Shown here: one piece after another, positions 50,951 through 62,293 of the stretch
How positions within the stretch are numbered: the stretch's first letter is position 1
Layout: the number at the start of each line of letters is the position of its first letter
Assembly: GCA_950106755.1 (NCBI GenBank)
Contig: OX467084.1
Coordinates: 37,637,213-37,701,212, forward strand
Direction: 5' to 3'
Length of the DNA stretch: 64,000 nucleotides
From: Climacium dendroides
Taxonomy: Eukaryota > Streptophyta > Bryopsida > Hypnales > Climaciaceae
The notes under the pieces: model-generated
The model's database searches: none
What the model saw: the letters and a program-made list of their open reading frames with translations, nothing else
Told to the model about the DNA's origin: nothing
Translations under genes and position numbers: made by a program

Positions 50951-52181
50951 CCCCCTCGAGCAAAAGGGGGGGCCTGTCAGGCGCAGTGGGGCCTGCTTCT
51001 CCTGCCTTGGCTCCTCCTCTTCTCCCTCCCTCTCCTGCTCCTTTCCTTCCTTGACTCCATCCTTTAGCCACAGATTTTTTCAACCTCAACCTCGTGTCTT
51101 TGCCTTTAACCCCTAATTGTCCAAGGCACCAAATTTTCATGTTTCAAATATTGTGAAGTTAAATAAAACCTAACCAACTTTCTATTTTTAGTCATTTATA
51201 TTTTTGCAAAACTCTATTCAAAGTTTAATTTTAGCATTAAAATTTTGATTTTAAAAATGGATGATTATGTTTTTTCTATTCAAGAATTTGTACAAGGGTA
51301 CCCATTGCAATCTTGACTTCACATAGTGTTGAGGGTTCTTGAAAATGAGCCTCAAATACACTAAATTATAGAAAAAAAATCATTTAAGAAATTCATTTAA
51401 AAAAATTGTAGAATAGATTTTGGAAAGTCATAAATTGATTGAGGTTGTGCATGTTGGACCTTATAACCTCATATATTTGGGGGGTAACCAACTTTGTAGA
51501 TTTCATATGTGAAAAGAAGTTTGAAAGATTTTTGAAGATATTGACTTTTCCAACATATTGAATACATGGACAAGTTATAGCACATACATATTTCTTTTCT
51601 AAAAATGTTGAAGTACAAAAGCCTTCACCTTTTAGAAGGGCTAGTGAAGCCTACATTTAAAGTTAAATTTTGGTACATTGAACTTGCAATTGGTGGTAAA
51701 AGTCATTTTATAATCTTGGAACAATGTACTTGAACAAGTTAACCAAAGAATCATTGATGCAAAAGAAAACATTTAACCCCTAAATGCTTAAGGCTTATTT
51801 TCAACTTCTTGAGATTTGCTCTAAATTGAACAAAAGCCAACATTTTGATATGTTGAATCAATTTTTTTGAATTGTAATTGTACAAATTCAAACTAGACAT
51901 GTTAGAGATCACATAGGAAAAGAAAATTGATTCTTAAGGCTTCATTTAACTTCAAAATATTTGAAACATAAAAATTTAGTGCCTTGGACAATTAGAGGAT
52001 AGAGGCAAAGACACGAGATTGAGGTTGAAGAAATCTGTGGCCAAAGGATAGGAGTTAGGGAAGGAAGGGAGTAGGAGAGGGAGGAAGAAGAGGAAGAGTC
52101 AAGGCAGGGAGCAAAGGGAACGAACAGAAGGGTAGTAGGGGCCCACTGTGCCTAACAGCCCCCCTATTGCTTGAGGGGGGG
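50951..52181. mobile_element. Composite 1.23-kb element with TIRs of about 225 bp
   Basis: The left arm (50951 to about 51175) and the right arm (about 51950-52181) are inverted copies. Both include CCTCGTGTCTTTGCCT / CTCGTGTCTTTGCCT, ATTGTCCAAGGCAC and a GC-rich (T/C)CCCCCTC(G/A)AGCAA(A/T)AGGGGGG end. TTAA then CCCCTAATTGTCCAAGG sits at 51106, and TTAA then CCCCTAAATGCTTAAGG at 51773. The middle shares long stretches with the TTAA element at 38.4-39.1 kb, partly in reverse order. The element therefore looks like a rearranged foldback built from, or containing, that family. No transposase is visible. Confidence 0.75.
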
Positions 52182-53355
52182 ATGTTTAAAGTCCGGCATA
52201 GGGGAGATGGATGACTTTAAATAAGGTAAGTGAAACCATAATTGCCACAAATTGCAACTGAGCTTAGTTACTATTTATTAAACATAAATGATTTGTATTG
52301 GGTCTTATTTGCAAGTGAAAGGGATTTTGATGTACTTTAGCATGCTTGATTTAGACATTGTACGTGAATAAGTTATGAATTTTTAGAGTAATGCTTGTAG
52401 TAGTAGTGCCAAAAATCAATATTAGGTATTCATAAGTTCTCATTTTTTGATTGTGTTGTAATCAATATCTCATTTTCATGTCATCTTGTGGTCTAAATGT
52501 AGGTGTCAATGAAAATAGGGTACTTAGTGATGATCATGGATGCACAAACTTTAAGGCCCAATTTTCAATGAAAAATTAAACATTGAAAAATAGTGATCAT
52601 GAATTTGATGTGTTTTTATTAAAATCCCTATTATAGCTAAATTTGAAAACTTTAACCCTACAAGGATAAGACCAATCACCTAGGAAATCAATAAAAAAAA
52701 TGATTCAATTTTGAACTTACCAAGAAGGCATTCTCAATTTTTGCAGTAACCATGAATGTCAACTATTGGCCACTTTGGGGCCTTCTAGTCCTTACTAAGA
52801 TAAATAATTACACTACTTAATCATATCAGTGACTGTACAAAATTAATGTCACAAGCAAAAATAGTGTCACTACAATTTATTTTATTATAAAAAATTTACA
52901 ATACAGTAACATTTAAACTTGCACTACCGATTCAAAAATAGTGCAACTTTGGCCAATTAATCCCACATGCGCACTAATTGCCACTATTTAAATCCGTGCT
53001 CCTAATTTGCTGAATATTCCTGTCAGCAATTGATAATAGGGTAGTAGTAGATGCACACACTATTCCCAACAACGGGTATCAATTAGCGTGAAGAGAGCAT
53101 CCGGGTGTCAATGCAGATACCACAGTGGATAAACCTCCTTCACTGCAATTCCGTCCCCTCGAATCCTAAAACCCTGCGAACCATTTCTTCTCAAGTTTGA
53201 AGAGACATTCCTTGAATCTTCCATCGTGTAACTTAGTAACTCATTACCAAGCTATCATCATCATCATCGAAGACATCTTGCATTGCTACCAATTTGCAAT
53301 GCAGGGCTTATTCGACAAATCGAGAGCTCCTTTGTGAGTCTGAAACTCCACGGCC
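52182..53355 (+). other. Intergenic region and promoter side of the plastid membrane protein gene
   Basis: AT-rich until about 52950, then a more balanced stretch up to the start codon at 53356, including a (TCA)n-like run near 53255. No separate gene was recognised. Confidence 0.4.
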
Positions 53356-55638
53356 ATGGCTGCCCCTTTCCTGCAGCTCAAGCCGCCAAGCTCAATCCCC
53401 TGGAGCTTGAGTTCCGTAACGTCTCGTACAATCCGTGGACAGAAGAATTTTGTTCCAACAGAGAAATTGCGAAATGGGTTTATGTCTTTGGGCGAAAATT
53501 CGAGTCAGAGACGAGGGTTTGGTTTGGGTTTAGGGTTTAAGTTTTTGGGATTAGACGATAGACCACCTGTTGTTACTGTTGCAGCAGGAGCTGGTGAAGG
53601 CGAGACGAGAGAATCGGACGTTGTACCAGAGCGAATTCGTGAGCCTTCAGAAGAGAATAGCAGCCCCCAGGATTTGACATTGCATCGCCGCAAATTGTTT
53701 CTGTACGCAGGTGATGAGAATCTTATGAACTCGTTCCTTTATCATTTTCCAATGATTTTCAGACCTCGGTACCCACGATTTGAAAATATTCATTTGGTGG
53801 AATCTGTTGATGGAACTTGATTTTGAATTGTGTTTCTGTTTGTGGCAAACAGGGTTTTGCGTAATCGTGTTGATGCGCGACGTTATCCTTCGAGAGTTCG
53901 CTGGTTGGGGAATCAACTTCGGTCGAATCGCATTGTATATTGCAGAAGGTTTAGCGGTGAGTCGCATTGAATTTTGCGCCACCTGCTATTGAAAATATTG
54001 ACTGTGTGTCAATTTCTGCATGCCATTGACTGCATGTTAGCAAATGACTTCGCGATGATTCTTGAACAATTTAGCTTGTAAAAAATCAAAACACAATCGT
54101 CAATAGTTCTCTGAAGTTTAAAACCAAAAAATAAGAATCAGATTCTGAATTTTAGGGTTTAGGGTTTAAGACATTGTGTATCTTGTAATTTTTTATGCAT
54201 ATAGTGATAAACATCCAGAATTTTACAAAAAACTAGTGCTTCCCCTTCACCGCACAGAGTTACTTTCACTTGCCTAAAGACTAAAGTTGCTCATACTATA
54301 AAGTCCCTTGCAATTCTACAATTGATGACTAGGTGCACAAGAAGGAAGGTCAAACCCTATGCAGCCCTGTTACGATGTATCCTTGTTTCCATGTATCAAT
54401 GTCAAACTGTTGATGATTTGCTTCATGTGCAGATTGGGCTTGGCAAACTGACCAACATATTAGCGGAGCCGATCGCCTTTCTAATTTCAGTTCTAAGCTG
54501 GGCCATGATGGTCATCACAGACGTCTACACCCTAATTGTCGACGGTGCCCCTGTGAAGTCTCTCTTCTACTCCCTGCTCCTCTCTCTTGCGGTTCTCAGC
54601 ATCGGAGACGCCACGTCATGCAAGATTCAAGGATCTCGATCACGCTTGGTGGGGATCGCCACAGCAGTCGGATTAGCTGGGGTCCTGGAATACATTCCCC
54701 CGGAGGCTGTGCTTCTTTGCTTACTCCTGCTCACGGCCTTCGCCAAGCTCATCCAGAAAGCAGATCTGGTCACGGTGTTCATGCCTGCGACCGTCACTTT
54801 TGTGGCCATCTCGGAGCCTGTCCTTCGAGCTGCTGCTTTCGGAGCTTTCTTGACGATTTCGGTGTATGCGAATTGGAGATTTGGTGCACAAGGCTTAGTC
54901 ACACAGACTCCAAGTGGCGTTCCACAGGTGAGACCTTGGAAATCACAGTGACCGTTGGATTTTTGCAGCCCAACTGGTATTGCATTCAAAACTGGCAGCT
55001 CTTGGTCCACCATAAACTGGCATTCAACAGGTGATACCTTAAAAAACAAGAAGTGACGGCTTTGGCTCATAGTTATGTTTGAATTGTGCAACCAAAATGG
55101 TATTGCATTCCAATCTGGCAGCTCTTGATCCACCGTTAAGTGGCATTAAACAAGTGAGACCTTAAAAAACAAGAAGTGACGACTTTTGGTTCATAGTTCT
55201 GTTTAAATTTTGCAACCAAACTGGTATTGCATTCCATTCTACTATAAGCTGGTGTTCAACAGGTGAAACCTTTTGAGACCTTTGGTTAATAGATATGTTT
55301 GACTTTTTGCAACCAAATTGGTGTTGCATTCTAAACTGGCAGTGGAGAGGTTATGTTTAGGCAATCAATGTTTACGTCACCTAGCGCACAGTTTTTTGTC
55401 CCCGATATTCGAAAATAGCTTTTCCTCTTTACTATCTGCTAGTCCAACTCACTTGCTTGTGCCCTGGCAGGAGTCGGGTGAGGCAATTACGCCATCCGAA
55501 GTGCGGGAAATGGAAGCTAGAGTGGGCATGAGGGATTCGATTGTGTTTTCGATCATTTCGGCATCGATTTGTATCAGTTGGGCTGCGAGGGTGCTGTACC
55601 TCTGCTCCATGAAGTGGCTCTTGGTAAGGACCACGTAG
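53356..55638 (+). CDS. Conserved-looking multi-pass membrane protein, probably plastid-targeted; family not recognised
   Basis: Four exons, 53356-53710, 53853-53956, 54433-54927 and 55471-55638, join through GT-AG introns into 373 aa. Residues 1 to about 115 are Ser/Arg-rich with few acids at the start (MAAPFLQLKPPSSIPWSLSS) and then acidic, as in a chloroplast transit peptide plus linker. At least five hydrophobic segments follow: IALYIAEGLA... (about 140-160), PIAFLISVLSWAMMVITDVY, SLFYSLLLSLAVLSIGDATS, LVGIATAVGLAGVLEYIPPE with AVLLCLLLLTAF, and AAAFGAFLTISVYANWRF. The last exon adds an acidic EAITPSEVREMEARVG helix and a final membrane span ISASICISWAARVLYLC. I do not recognise the family, so no function is assigned. 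Transcripts retaining intron 3 would end eight codons after exon 3 (VRPWKSQ). Exon 2 was ended at 53956 (TTAGCG|GTGAGT) because this alone keeps exon 3 in frame. Confidence 0.8.
54918..55345. repeat. Tandem duplication of the exon 3 donor region inside intron 3
   Basis: A unit of about 103-123 bp recurs roughly four times. It carries the splice junction block CCACAG|GTGAGACCTT at 54922, then TTCAACAGGTGATACCTT near 55024, TAAACAAGTGAGACCTT near 55148 and TTCAACAGGTGAAACCTT near 55256. Each unit also contains TTTTGCA(G/A)CC(C/A)AA(C/A)TGGTATTGCATTC-like sequence. The real exon 3 donor is therefore followed by decoy donors and pyrimidine/AG motifs. Confidence 0.85.
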
Positions 55639-57317
55639 GTGGCAACTCACTGAGGTAGGAAAATCTAAAACCAACACATTTTGCACTGAGCATAATTCCC
55701 ATTATTAAGGTAGTTGAGTTTTCTTGCTAGCAAATGAAAGGGGATTCCAATGCACTTAAGCATGTGTTATTTGGATACTGTATGCAATAGTTATGATAGA
55801 TGACCTGAATCCAATACAAGATTTGATTTTCAGTTGTTGGGCATCCTCAATCAATGTATACTCATCTATTGAATTTGTAGGGTGTTGAGATTAGGATATT
55901 TCTTGGAATAGGATTCTCCTACTTTAGAACAACTGTAGAAAACTGGAAACATTTTAGGATTAGACTTTTATTACATCTCTGGATTTTTTATGTTTTATTC
56001 TACAAATGAATGTCAAGTTTGGTGAATCACAAATCACACAAATCACACGGTAGTGAGTTTGAATTTGAAGACTCATTGGTTGCTTTTTTGGTTCGGGCAC
56101 CTCATGTTATGTTGGTGACCAAGATTTCAAAAGCTTATTTGCAAACTTGCATCCACCTTGGAACTCATTGGCATCACTCATTGGTGATGAAAGTGTATGC
56201 AATTATAAGGAATTATGTGCTATAAACATGAATACCTATGTCACACTATGGTATTAGCAAAGGAATTTGATAATGTAGAATATGGACTTACAAACCTAAC
56301 TTTTGAGTAATCGAATACTTTTATAAGGAGTTGATGAAGTTGATTTGTCAAAAGTGCGCACTCTAAACCATTGTTTGAATTGCTTGTTGCAATAGTTGCC
56401 AACTTTGGTGATTTTGGTGATTTAGAATAAAGGGTATAAGGAGGGCAAAGGATCTTTTAGGAGGAAGTTCATGTTGTGTCTTCTAATCCTATAGAATGAT
56501 GTGGCTCTTGATGAGACTATGTCAAGTGCAAAGTCCTTGTAAGCTTAATAAATTGTTTTTGTTGCAAGATTCATATCAAACTCCTAAAAAATCAAATGCA
56601 AATCTATGCAATAGTTTCTTTAGTACAAAGAGTAGAGATTTAGAAAAGGGACTAATATTAAAGGTGAGTTGTCATTGTTTCTTATTGTTTTGTTCTACTA
56701 AGAAGGGCAAAAGCTTCAATTCAATAGTATACTATTGCAATTGATCATTGCATTGTGTTATTGTTATGTTTCTTTTTTGTAGTGATAAACATAGTAGAAG
56801 AGTCTCTCTTTTTTTTTAACAAATTTCTAATCTATTACTTCGTATTTGTTTTTATGAACATTGTATATATATAATTTTTTTTTAATCAATAATTTTTTTC
56901 CCTTTTTGGAACTTCTCCATTGATATTAATTTTGATCATTCTCTAAACAACGTTGGTTGCAATGATATCCATTGACATCTTCTATATTCAATTCTGACAA
57001 TATCTTGTAATTCAAGTCTAGGAAATTTTCAATAAAAAATTTGTTATTAGCAATTTCTTTATAGTTGTGGGTTAAATTCTTCACCTTTGGTTGGTTAGAG
57101 GTTGCATTTCAATTCCCTTTGCAAGGATCGAATTGCTATATAGTCTTTGGAGCATAATATCTACAAATTTTTTTGCTACGAGGTGTTTGAACTAGCTTCA
57201 CTTGTTGTCCAATAAATTGTGGAGAATCAATTTTGAATTTAATTTGGGATAAGTATATTTGGAAACTCCGGATTTATTTTGGGACAAAGGGAGTACAAAT
57301 TTCCTCATTCCAAAGTA
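55639..57317. other. Intergenic, AT-rich
   Basis: Includes the 3' side of the membrane-protein gene. Open frames at 56010-56225 and 56496-56744 have no recognisable domain. No repeat boundary identified. Confidence 0.5.
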
Positions 57318-57797
57318 TTAACCCTTTAATGACTAAGAAGCCCAAATTGGGCCTTACATTTTTTAAACAATTTTAAAGAATTACATGAATTTTTAAATTT
57401 TAATTTAACAACTATTTAATTTAACCAGTGCATACAATGTTCTTTCCTCAAACAAATGATATAATAAAAAAATTCCATTTCCATTATGTTTTCTACAATA
57501 TAATCAATTAAAGCATCCATACCGTAAATTTTTTGTTTTGTTTTGTTTTGTTTGTTACATTGAGATCTCTTGGACCGTGCGTCCCCTAGTTGCATGCTTA
57601 GTACTATCGGAAAGCCCTCAGCGAGGAGGGGTGCACCAGCTTGGTTTCGTGGCATTCATGACATATGGTGTAAAAGTTATTGAATTTTGAATTATTTTTT
57701 GGATCTATAAATTAAAAAAAACTTTTACTTTAATTTTAACTGTGGCAATGGTACAGGGTACACTAGTGCAACTTAAAATCATGAATTTAAGGATTAA
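57318..57797. mobile_element. Possible TTAA-type element
   Basis: TTAA at 57318-57321 is followed by CCCTTTAATGACTAAGA, a recognisable left-type end. The best right-end candidate is the complement of TTAATCCTTAAATTC, with TTAA at 57794-57797; it matches only loosely. The interior holds a (TTTTG)n run near 57535-57555 and a GC-rich patch at 57560-57655. Confidence 0.35.
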
Positions 57798-57861
57798 GAG
57801 AAATGCAAGACGTTAAATTGTGCCAACAAAAGTGGGCCCTGGTGAGATGGATTTAACCTAG

Positions 57862-58060
57862 GGAAAACGCAAGAATTTTTTATTTGCTACATATGATTTT
57901 TTATGGGTCTCGTCAGGAGATGCTTATACTCCCCTAACAGGAGAACTTTGGGGCGCCGCTAGTAGACATCAAGGAATGTCAAGAAATTGGTTTGCAAATT
58001 CTGAATTCATATTTGCAATCAAAGACTCCAAATTAGCTAAATGAGGTTTGCAACATACCC
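57862..58060. repeat. Second copy of the 3.97-4.08 kb dispersed repeat
   Basis: GAATTTTTTATTTGC at 57873, then TTTGCAAATT(C/G)TGAATTCA(T/G)ATTTGCAATCA and CCAAATTAGCTA near 57990-58040, match the interior of the foldback at 3915-4192. Downstream, TAA followed by GAGCAGTCCCACGGC near 58102 resembles the Harbinger-like end at 59.8 kb. Confidence 0.7.
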
Positions 58061-58439
58061 TCGACAATTTAATGTCTTGCAAGAGAAATTGGGGGTGGAC
58101 TAAGAGCAGTCCCACGGCAAGTGACGCAAACCCAAGGAGTGGTCGGGGCTGGCCTGATGTAGTGCCCCACAACAGACATGGTGAGGGCCCAGAAATGATC
58201 AGGCACGGCCAAATTAGTTGAGTACACGACCAAGCCCAGAGTCTTGTTTGTGGCATTGTATAAAGTGTTTTTGTCATTCTGTCTGCAAGGTTGAAGGTAT
58301 GGTTTGAACATTCAACAACACTGTTGCAAGATGGCTGGGAGGGGCGGAGGTCTTCGTGGAGGGAGATTGAGCCAGTATGACATGAATGTTTCTGTCTTTG
58401 GGTGAGGTGAGGGACTTGTACAATCCCGAAGTAGTGGAG

Positions 58440-58545
58440 TTCGTGAAGAATCCGAGCAAGGGCTTGGCTTAGGGTTTCGTGAAGAACCCGAGCAAGGATT
58501 TGGCTTAGGATTCGTGAAGAATCCAAGCAAGGATTTAGCTTAGGG
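58440..58545. repeat. Three-copy 35-36-bp minisatellite
   Basis: Units starting TTCGTGAAGAA(T/C)CC(G/A)AGCAAGG lie at 58440, 58476 and 58511, each ending with a GGCTTAGG- or AGCTTAGG-like block. The minus strand stays open across them, giving repeated LARxLHE-like words, but no known protein is evident. Confidence 0.88.
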
Positions 58546-58812
58546 TTCCAGATATCATGATCACCTCTCTTGTTGCAAATCTTTTCTTAAGCTCCAGATC
58601 AACTCCAGTAATAGTAAGATTACACTCTCCCCAAAACTCATCAACCAATTCAATGAAGCACCCTGCCTTCATAAACGATCTTCTAATTGTTCACGCAACA
58701 AATTTCCTGAGTAGAAATGAAACCTCAAAAGCTGAAAGAGAGAGATAGCATGGTCAAGCTTCAGAGAAGAACATCGATTTGTGAAATAAGAAATCAGAGC
58801 ACGAGAGTTTAA

Positions 58813-59040
58813 CCCCCGAGCGCGCCCAAACTTTATTTGCTAAAATCCATACCCTTCTCAATTCAATCCAATCAAACTATCACGTAAATTGACCATATCG
58901 ATTGATAGTAGAGATAGGGGCTGGAGCTATAGGGAAAAGGGCACATCCTTTGACCGCACCGATGAAAAAACTATAATGGTCAAACAAGGAGATCTTTGAG
59001 TTTTGAGAGGCCATATTTGAGGCACCGGGGCGCTTAGGGG
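58813..59040. mobile_element. TTAA-flanked MITE, 228 bp
   Basis: TTAA at 58809-58812 and 59041-59044 brackets a 228-bp element. Its ends are CCCCCGAGCGCGCCC and, complemented, CCCCTAAGCGCCCCGG. The interior shares GGCCTC.. and TTTGACCAT-type words with the next element in opposite orientation. No coding capacity. Confidence 0.85.
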
Positions 59041-59321
59041 TTAAGTAGGTGCACCCAAATGTTCCACTGACCTTAAACCGCCATCTACACCATACATACA
59101 TCTCCAAAATCAGTTCTATACCTATGTATGTGGAAAAAACGCTTTCAAAACCAAACTTTGTTCCTTAATAACTTTTGCATACCGTATCCAAATGCCACGT
59201 TCTTTGGTGCGTTGGAACCTCCTTTCACTTGCCAACAAGAACATATGAAACTTTTACCAATCCAATACTAGGAAATAGGCTCAGTAGCAATTAGTGGCGG
59301 TTTTAGGTGTACCCACCTTAA

Positions 59322-59552
59322 CCCCTGAGCGCCCCAGCGCCCCAAATGTGGCCTCCTACTATGAGACATTTGACCATCATAATGTCCTAGGCTGTATGGT
59401 GAAAACTTCCACAAATTTTTCCAAAGATGCCCTCCCTACCTCTCTTCCAATCTAAACAGTCATGTCTCTTGGATCTTATTTTTTAATCGGTGGGGTCTAC
59501 TTGAATGGCAATTTGTAGCTTGTTTTTGGAATTTGCGCTGGGCGCTCAGGGG
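59322..59552. mobile_element. TTAA-flanked MITE, 231 bp, with near-perfect TIRs
   Basis: TTAA lies at 59318-59321 and 59553-59556. The left end CCCCTGAGCGCCCCAGCGCC and complemented right end CCCCTGAGCGCCCAGCGC match over 18 positions with one indel. This is the cleanest member of the TTAA family in the window. It lies in inverse orientation to the 58.8-kb copy, with the shared flanking word GGCGGTTT(T/A)AGGT, so the two may form a larger inverted pair. Confidence 0.9.
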
Positions 59553-59555
59553 TTA

Positions 59556-59809
59556 AGGGCAGTGGTGAGGAAGAAAGCGCTCCACAACTCGGTTGACAAA
59601 TTCGTCGGCATTCATGACGTGGATGGCTCATGAGTTGACGAGAGAATTTTTGGGTGGCAGTGCCGGCCACTCATGCCGTGCTTCTCTCACCGTGTTAATA
59701 TCACAGGGCATGCAGCCATGTGATATTACAGGGCATGCAGCCATTGCAGCGCTCCTTAAACCCCACCAGTATGCCGCCCCTCTCTCATGCAGGGGCCGTG
59801 GGGATGCTC
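59556..59809. mobile_element. Harbinger-like element with TTA target duplication, 254 bp
   Basis: TTA at 59553-59555 and 59810-59812 flanks ends (A)GGGCAGTGGTGAGG and, complemented, GAGCATCCCCACGG. The GRGCA start and 3-bp TWA duplication are typical of plant PIF/Harbinger MITEs. The left end directly touches the TTAA-flanked MITE. Inside, TGATATTACAGGGCATGCAG (about 59722) is a near repeat of AATATCACAGGGCATGCAG (about 59697). Confidence 0.65.
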
Positions 59810-60284
59810 TTACACAGTTATAAAACAACTACAGTACAGTAGTGTCTCTCTCGTACTGATGGATTTAAATTGACTTTGACTAGTCACATTATCTTCGGAA
59901 GTTGACTTTAAATCCCTGTAACTACTCCGTACCTTCCTCAGCCTCATAAATTAGTCAAATCGTGATTCCACGTGGAGGATTGTGCTTGGGTCTGCCACTT
60001 TTAAATTGGATAATTTCAGGCTTCGCCTGGCTGGAGGGGGCTTGGATTCCTTTTATTATTACTTTACTTTATTAGTTGTTGTTTTATTTAATATTTAATA
60101 TTTTGGAACGTCGATAGCGAGGTACATAACACTGGTTATTAATGAGGCAGGGGTCCCTTTTGCATCTTTGTTAAAGTGGCCCGTACAGTGAACGAAATTG
60201 TTTTATTTGGTCCTCAGCAATCAAACCCAATCTTTGAATTAATCGATAATAAAGGTATGTCCCCACTTGGCGTTTGGTAACATT

Positions 60285-60725
60285 AGGGGTAGTCACACCT
60301 TCTCAGAAGACCAAAAATTCTTCAGGAATGCAAAGTTGGTGAAAGAAAGACGGAGCGAATGGGCTGGTGTTGCGCATGAAGAAGGTGTGACACCCCGTTT
60401 TTGACGTGCAAAGGATCGAGAATGAAAAACCAGAGAATGAGTTATATGCTTGAGCCACGTGATGGTCGCTTGAGGAGCCATGATGACGGGGCAGTAAGAA
60501 ATGACGATGAAATCTGCGTGGGAGGGTGAATTTTCGAAGTTGGAAGATGAAAAAATAACAGGGAAAACTTCCGGACGCCGAATTCTTCAGGGACGAAGGT
60601 GAAGAACAAGACTGACAGATTAACAGGGAATGGTTGCTCCGAAAGACGCGGGCACCCAACTAGAAACAGCCACGCGGAACTTCTCCGTTATTTGGATCCG
60701 GAATGGAGAAGGTGTGACTACCCCT
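60285..60725. mobile_element. TIR element with perfect 20-bp ends
   Basis: AGGGGTAGTCACACCTTCTC at 60285-60304 and its exact complement at 60706-60725 bracket 401 bases of GC-richer DNA. ATT lies immediately outside both ends (60282-60284 and 60726-60728). The minus-strand frame 60303-60659 (118 aa) spans nearly the whole interior but resembles no known transposase. It may be captured host sequence or chance. Confidence 0.8.
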
Positions 60726-62293
60726 ATTGGTTCTTAGGGCCTCCTTCCATGCGGGTGGGTGGTGGGTGGTAGGTGGGTTCCAGGATATTAGACCGACTGT
60801 GGGTGAAGACCACCCATGCCCAGCTCACCAATTTCAGAATTTCCACTTCCATGTGGAAGGAAGTGGAACGGCTGCAGAAGGTCACCAAAACGCTCCAGAG
60901 CACCAGAAGGATGCCAACTAAAACTGTGCCAGCATCAAATTGAAGCATAATTTGTACATTTTACTTTTCAAATTTAAAGAAAAATCTTGAGATCATTTTT
61001 TTCCCCCTAATGTAACTTATTTCTAATATATATTATTATTCATGTAATTTGAAATTTCAAAAATGAGCAAAAGCCTTGAGGCATAATACATAACATTGTA
61101 TTTGATTGTTAATGTATTTTATCTTTAATATATATAATTTTGACTATATTATTATTCATGTATTAGAAAATGGAACCAAAATTATGAATTTAATTAAAAT
61201 TTCCAATTATTCAAAAAAATTGATGTAATATGTGTAAAGTAAAAATTGAATAATAATTGTGAAGATTGAAGAAAAATAAAAGTTTATGTAAATCACACTA
61301 GTTTTTAAAATTATTTAGGTTTCATGTTTTAATTTAATACAAATATAAAAGCTATATTATTTAAAATGTAAATGTGATTTGTATTAACTTATATGTATAT
61401 TAAAGTTGTCAATCTCTCTAGTATTTCAATTCTATATTGCATCAAATAAATACATATGAAGTAGTGAAAGAGATTAACCCTTAAAGGACTAAGGTACATT
61501 TTTTGGCAACATAGCAACTTTGGCCAGCTCACTACAGATGGAGTTTTTAATTTTAGTTTTTATTTTAGTTTTAGATTCTCCAAGCCGTCTCCAGACTACT
61601 CCAAGCCGCCTCCAAGCCATCTCCAACCTCCTCCAAGCTGCCTCCAAGTTGCCACCTCCAAGTCAAATCCAGGCTATAGAAGTCAAGCGCCTCATCAAAA
61701 CAGGCTCCAGGAGGTACAAAGCCCTCACCGATGATTGTTGGAAATGAAAAAGAAGAACGCACGGACACCAACATGACCGATGATTGGTGAAGAATTGTCG
61801 GGCCAGCCCTAAACCTAAAACACCTTCCATGTGCACCGATCAGGGAGTATTTTGTTGTTTTCCCTTCCCACCGATCACCGATGGAGCATGGAAGCCTACC
61901 CTTAAAAGATAATACTCCACACAAAGACCAGCATGCCTGTATTTTATGGAGACGCATTTATTGCATTGATTCGATGAAAATTGATTCTAAAGAATTTATC
62001 CAGCATTCAGATATGAAACCTTAACATTCAACAACCTTCACAAAAGTTACCTTCTCCTCTCCAGAGTCCTCATCCATCCATCTCTGCAAAATGAAGAATA
62101 CTTCAATATCAATGTCCTTTACCATCTTCCTCCAAAAAAATTGATGGCAAAGCGAAGTGATTGCTTCTCGGACATTTGTGGGTTGTAGGAAGGGATGTCA
62201 TTTTTGTATTGAAATCAATTGACCATCATGAAACTTCAAAGGTTATGGGATAATTTGAAATTGAGAGCTTCACCACTCATTGTGAAAACGTAG

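Noticed and set aside
57416..57655. Minus-strand frame starting MPRNQAGAPLLAEGFPIV
   Set aside because: Short and GC-rich only over 100 bases, runs into a (TTTTG)n repeat; no family recognised.
61520..61747. 75-codon plus-strand open frame
   Set aside because: Built largely from an 11-12-bp CTCCAAGC-type repeat inside a mobile element; no domain.
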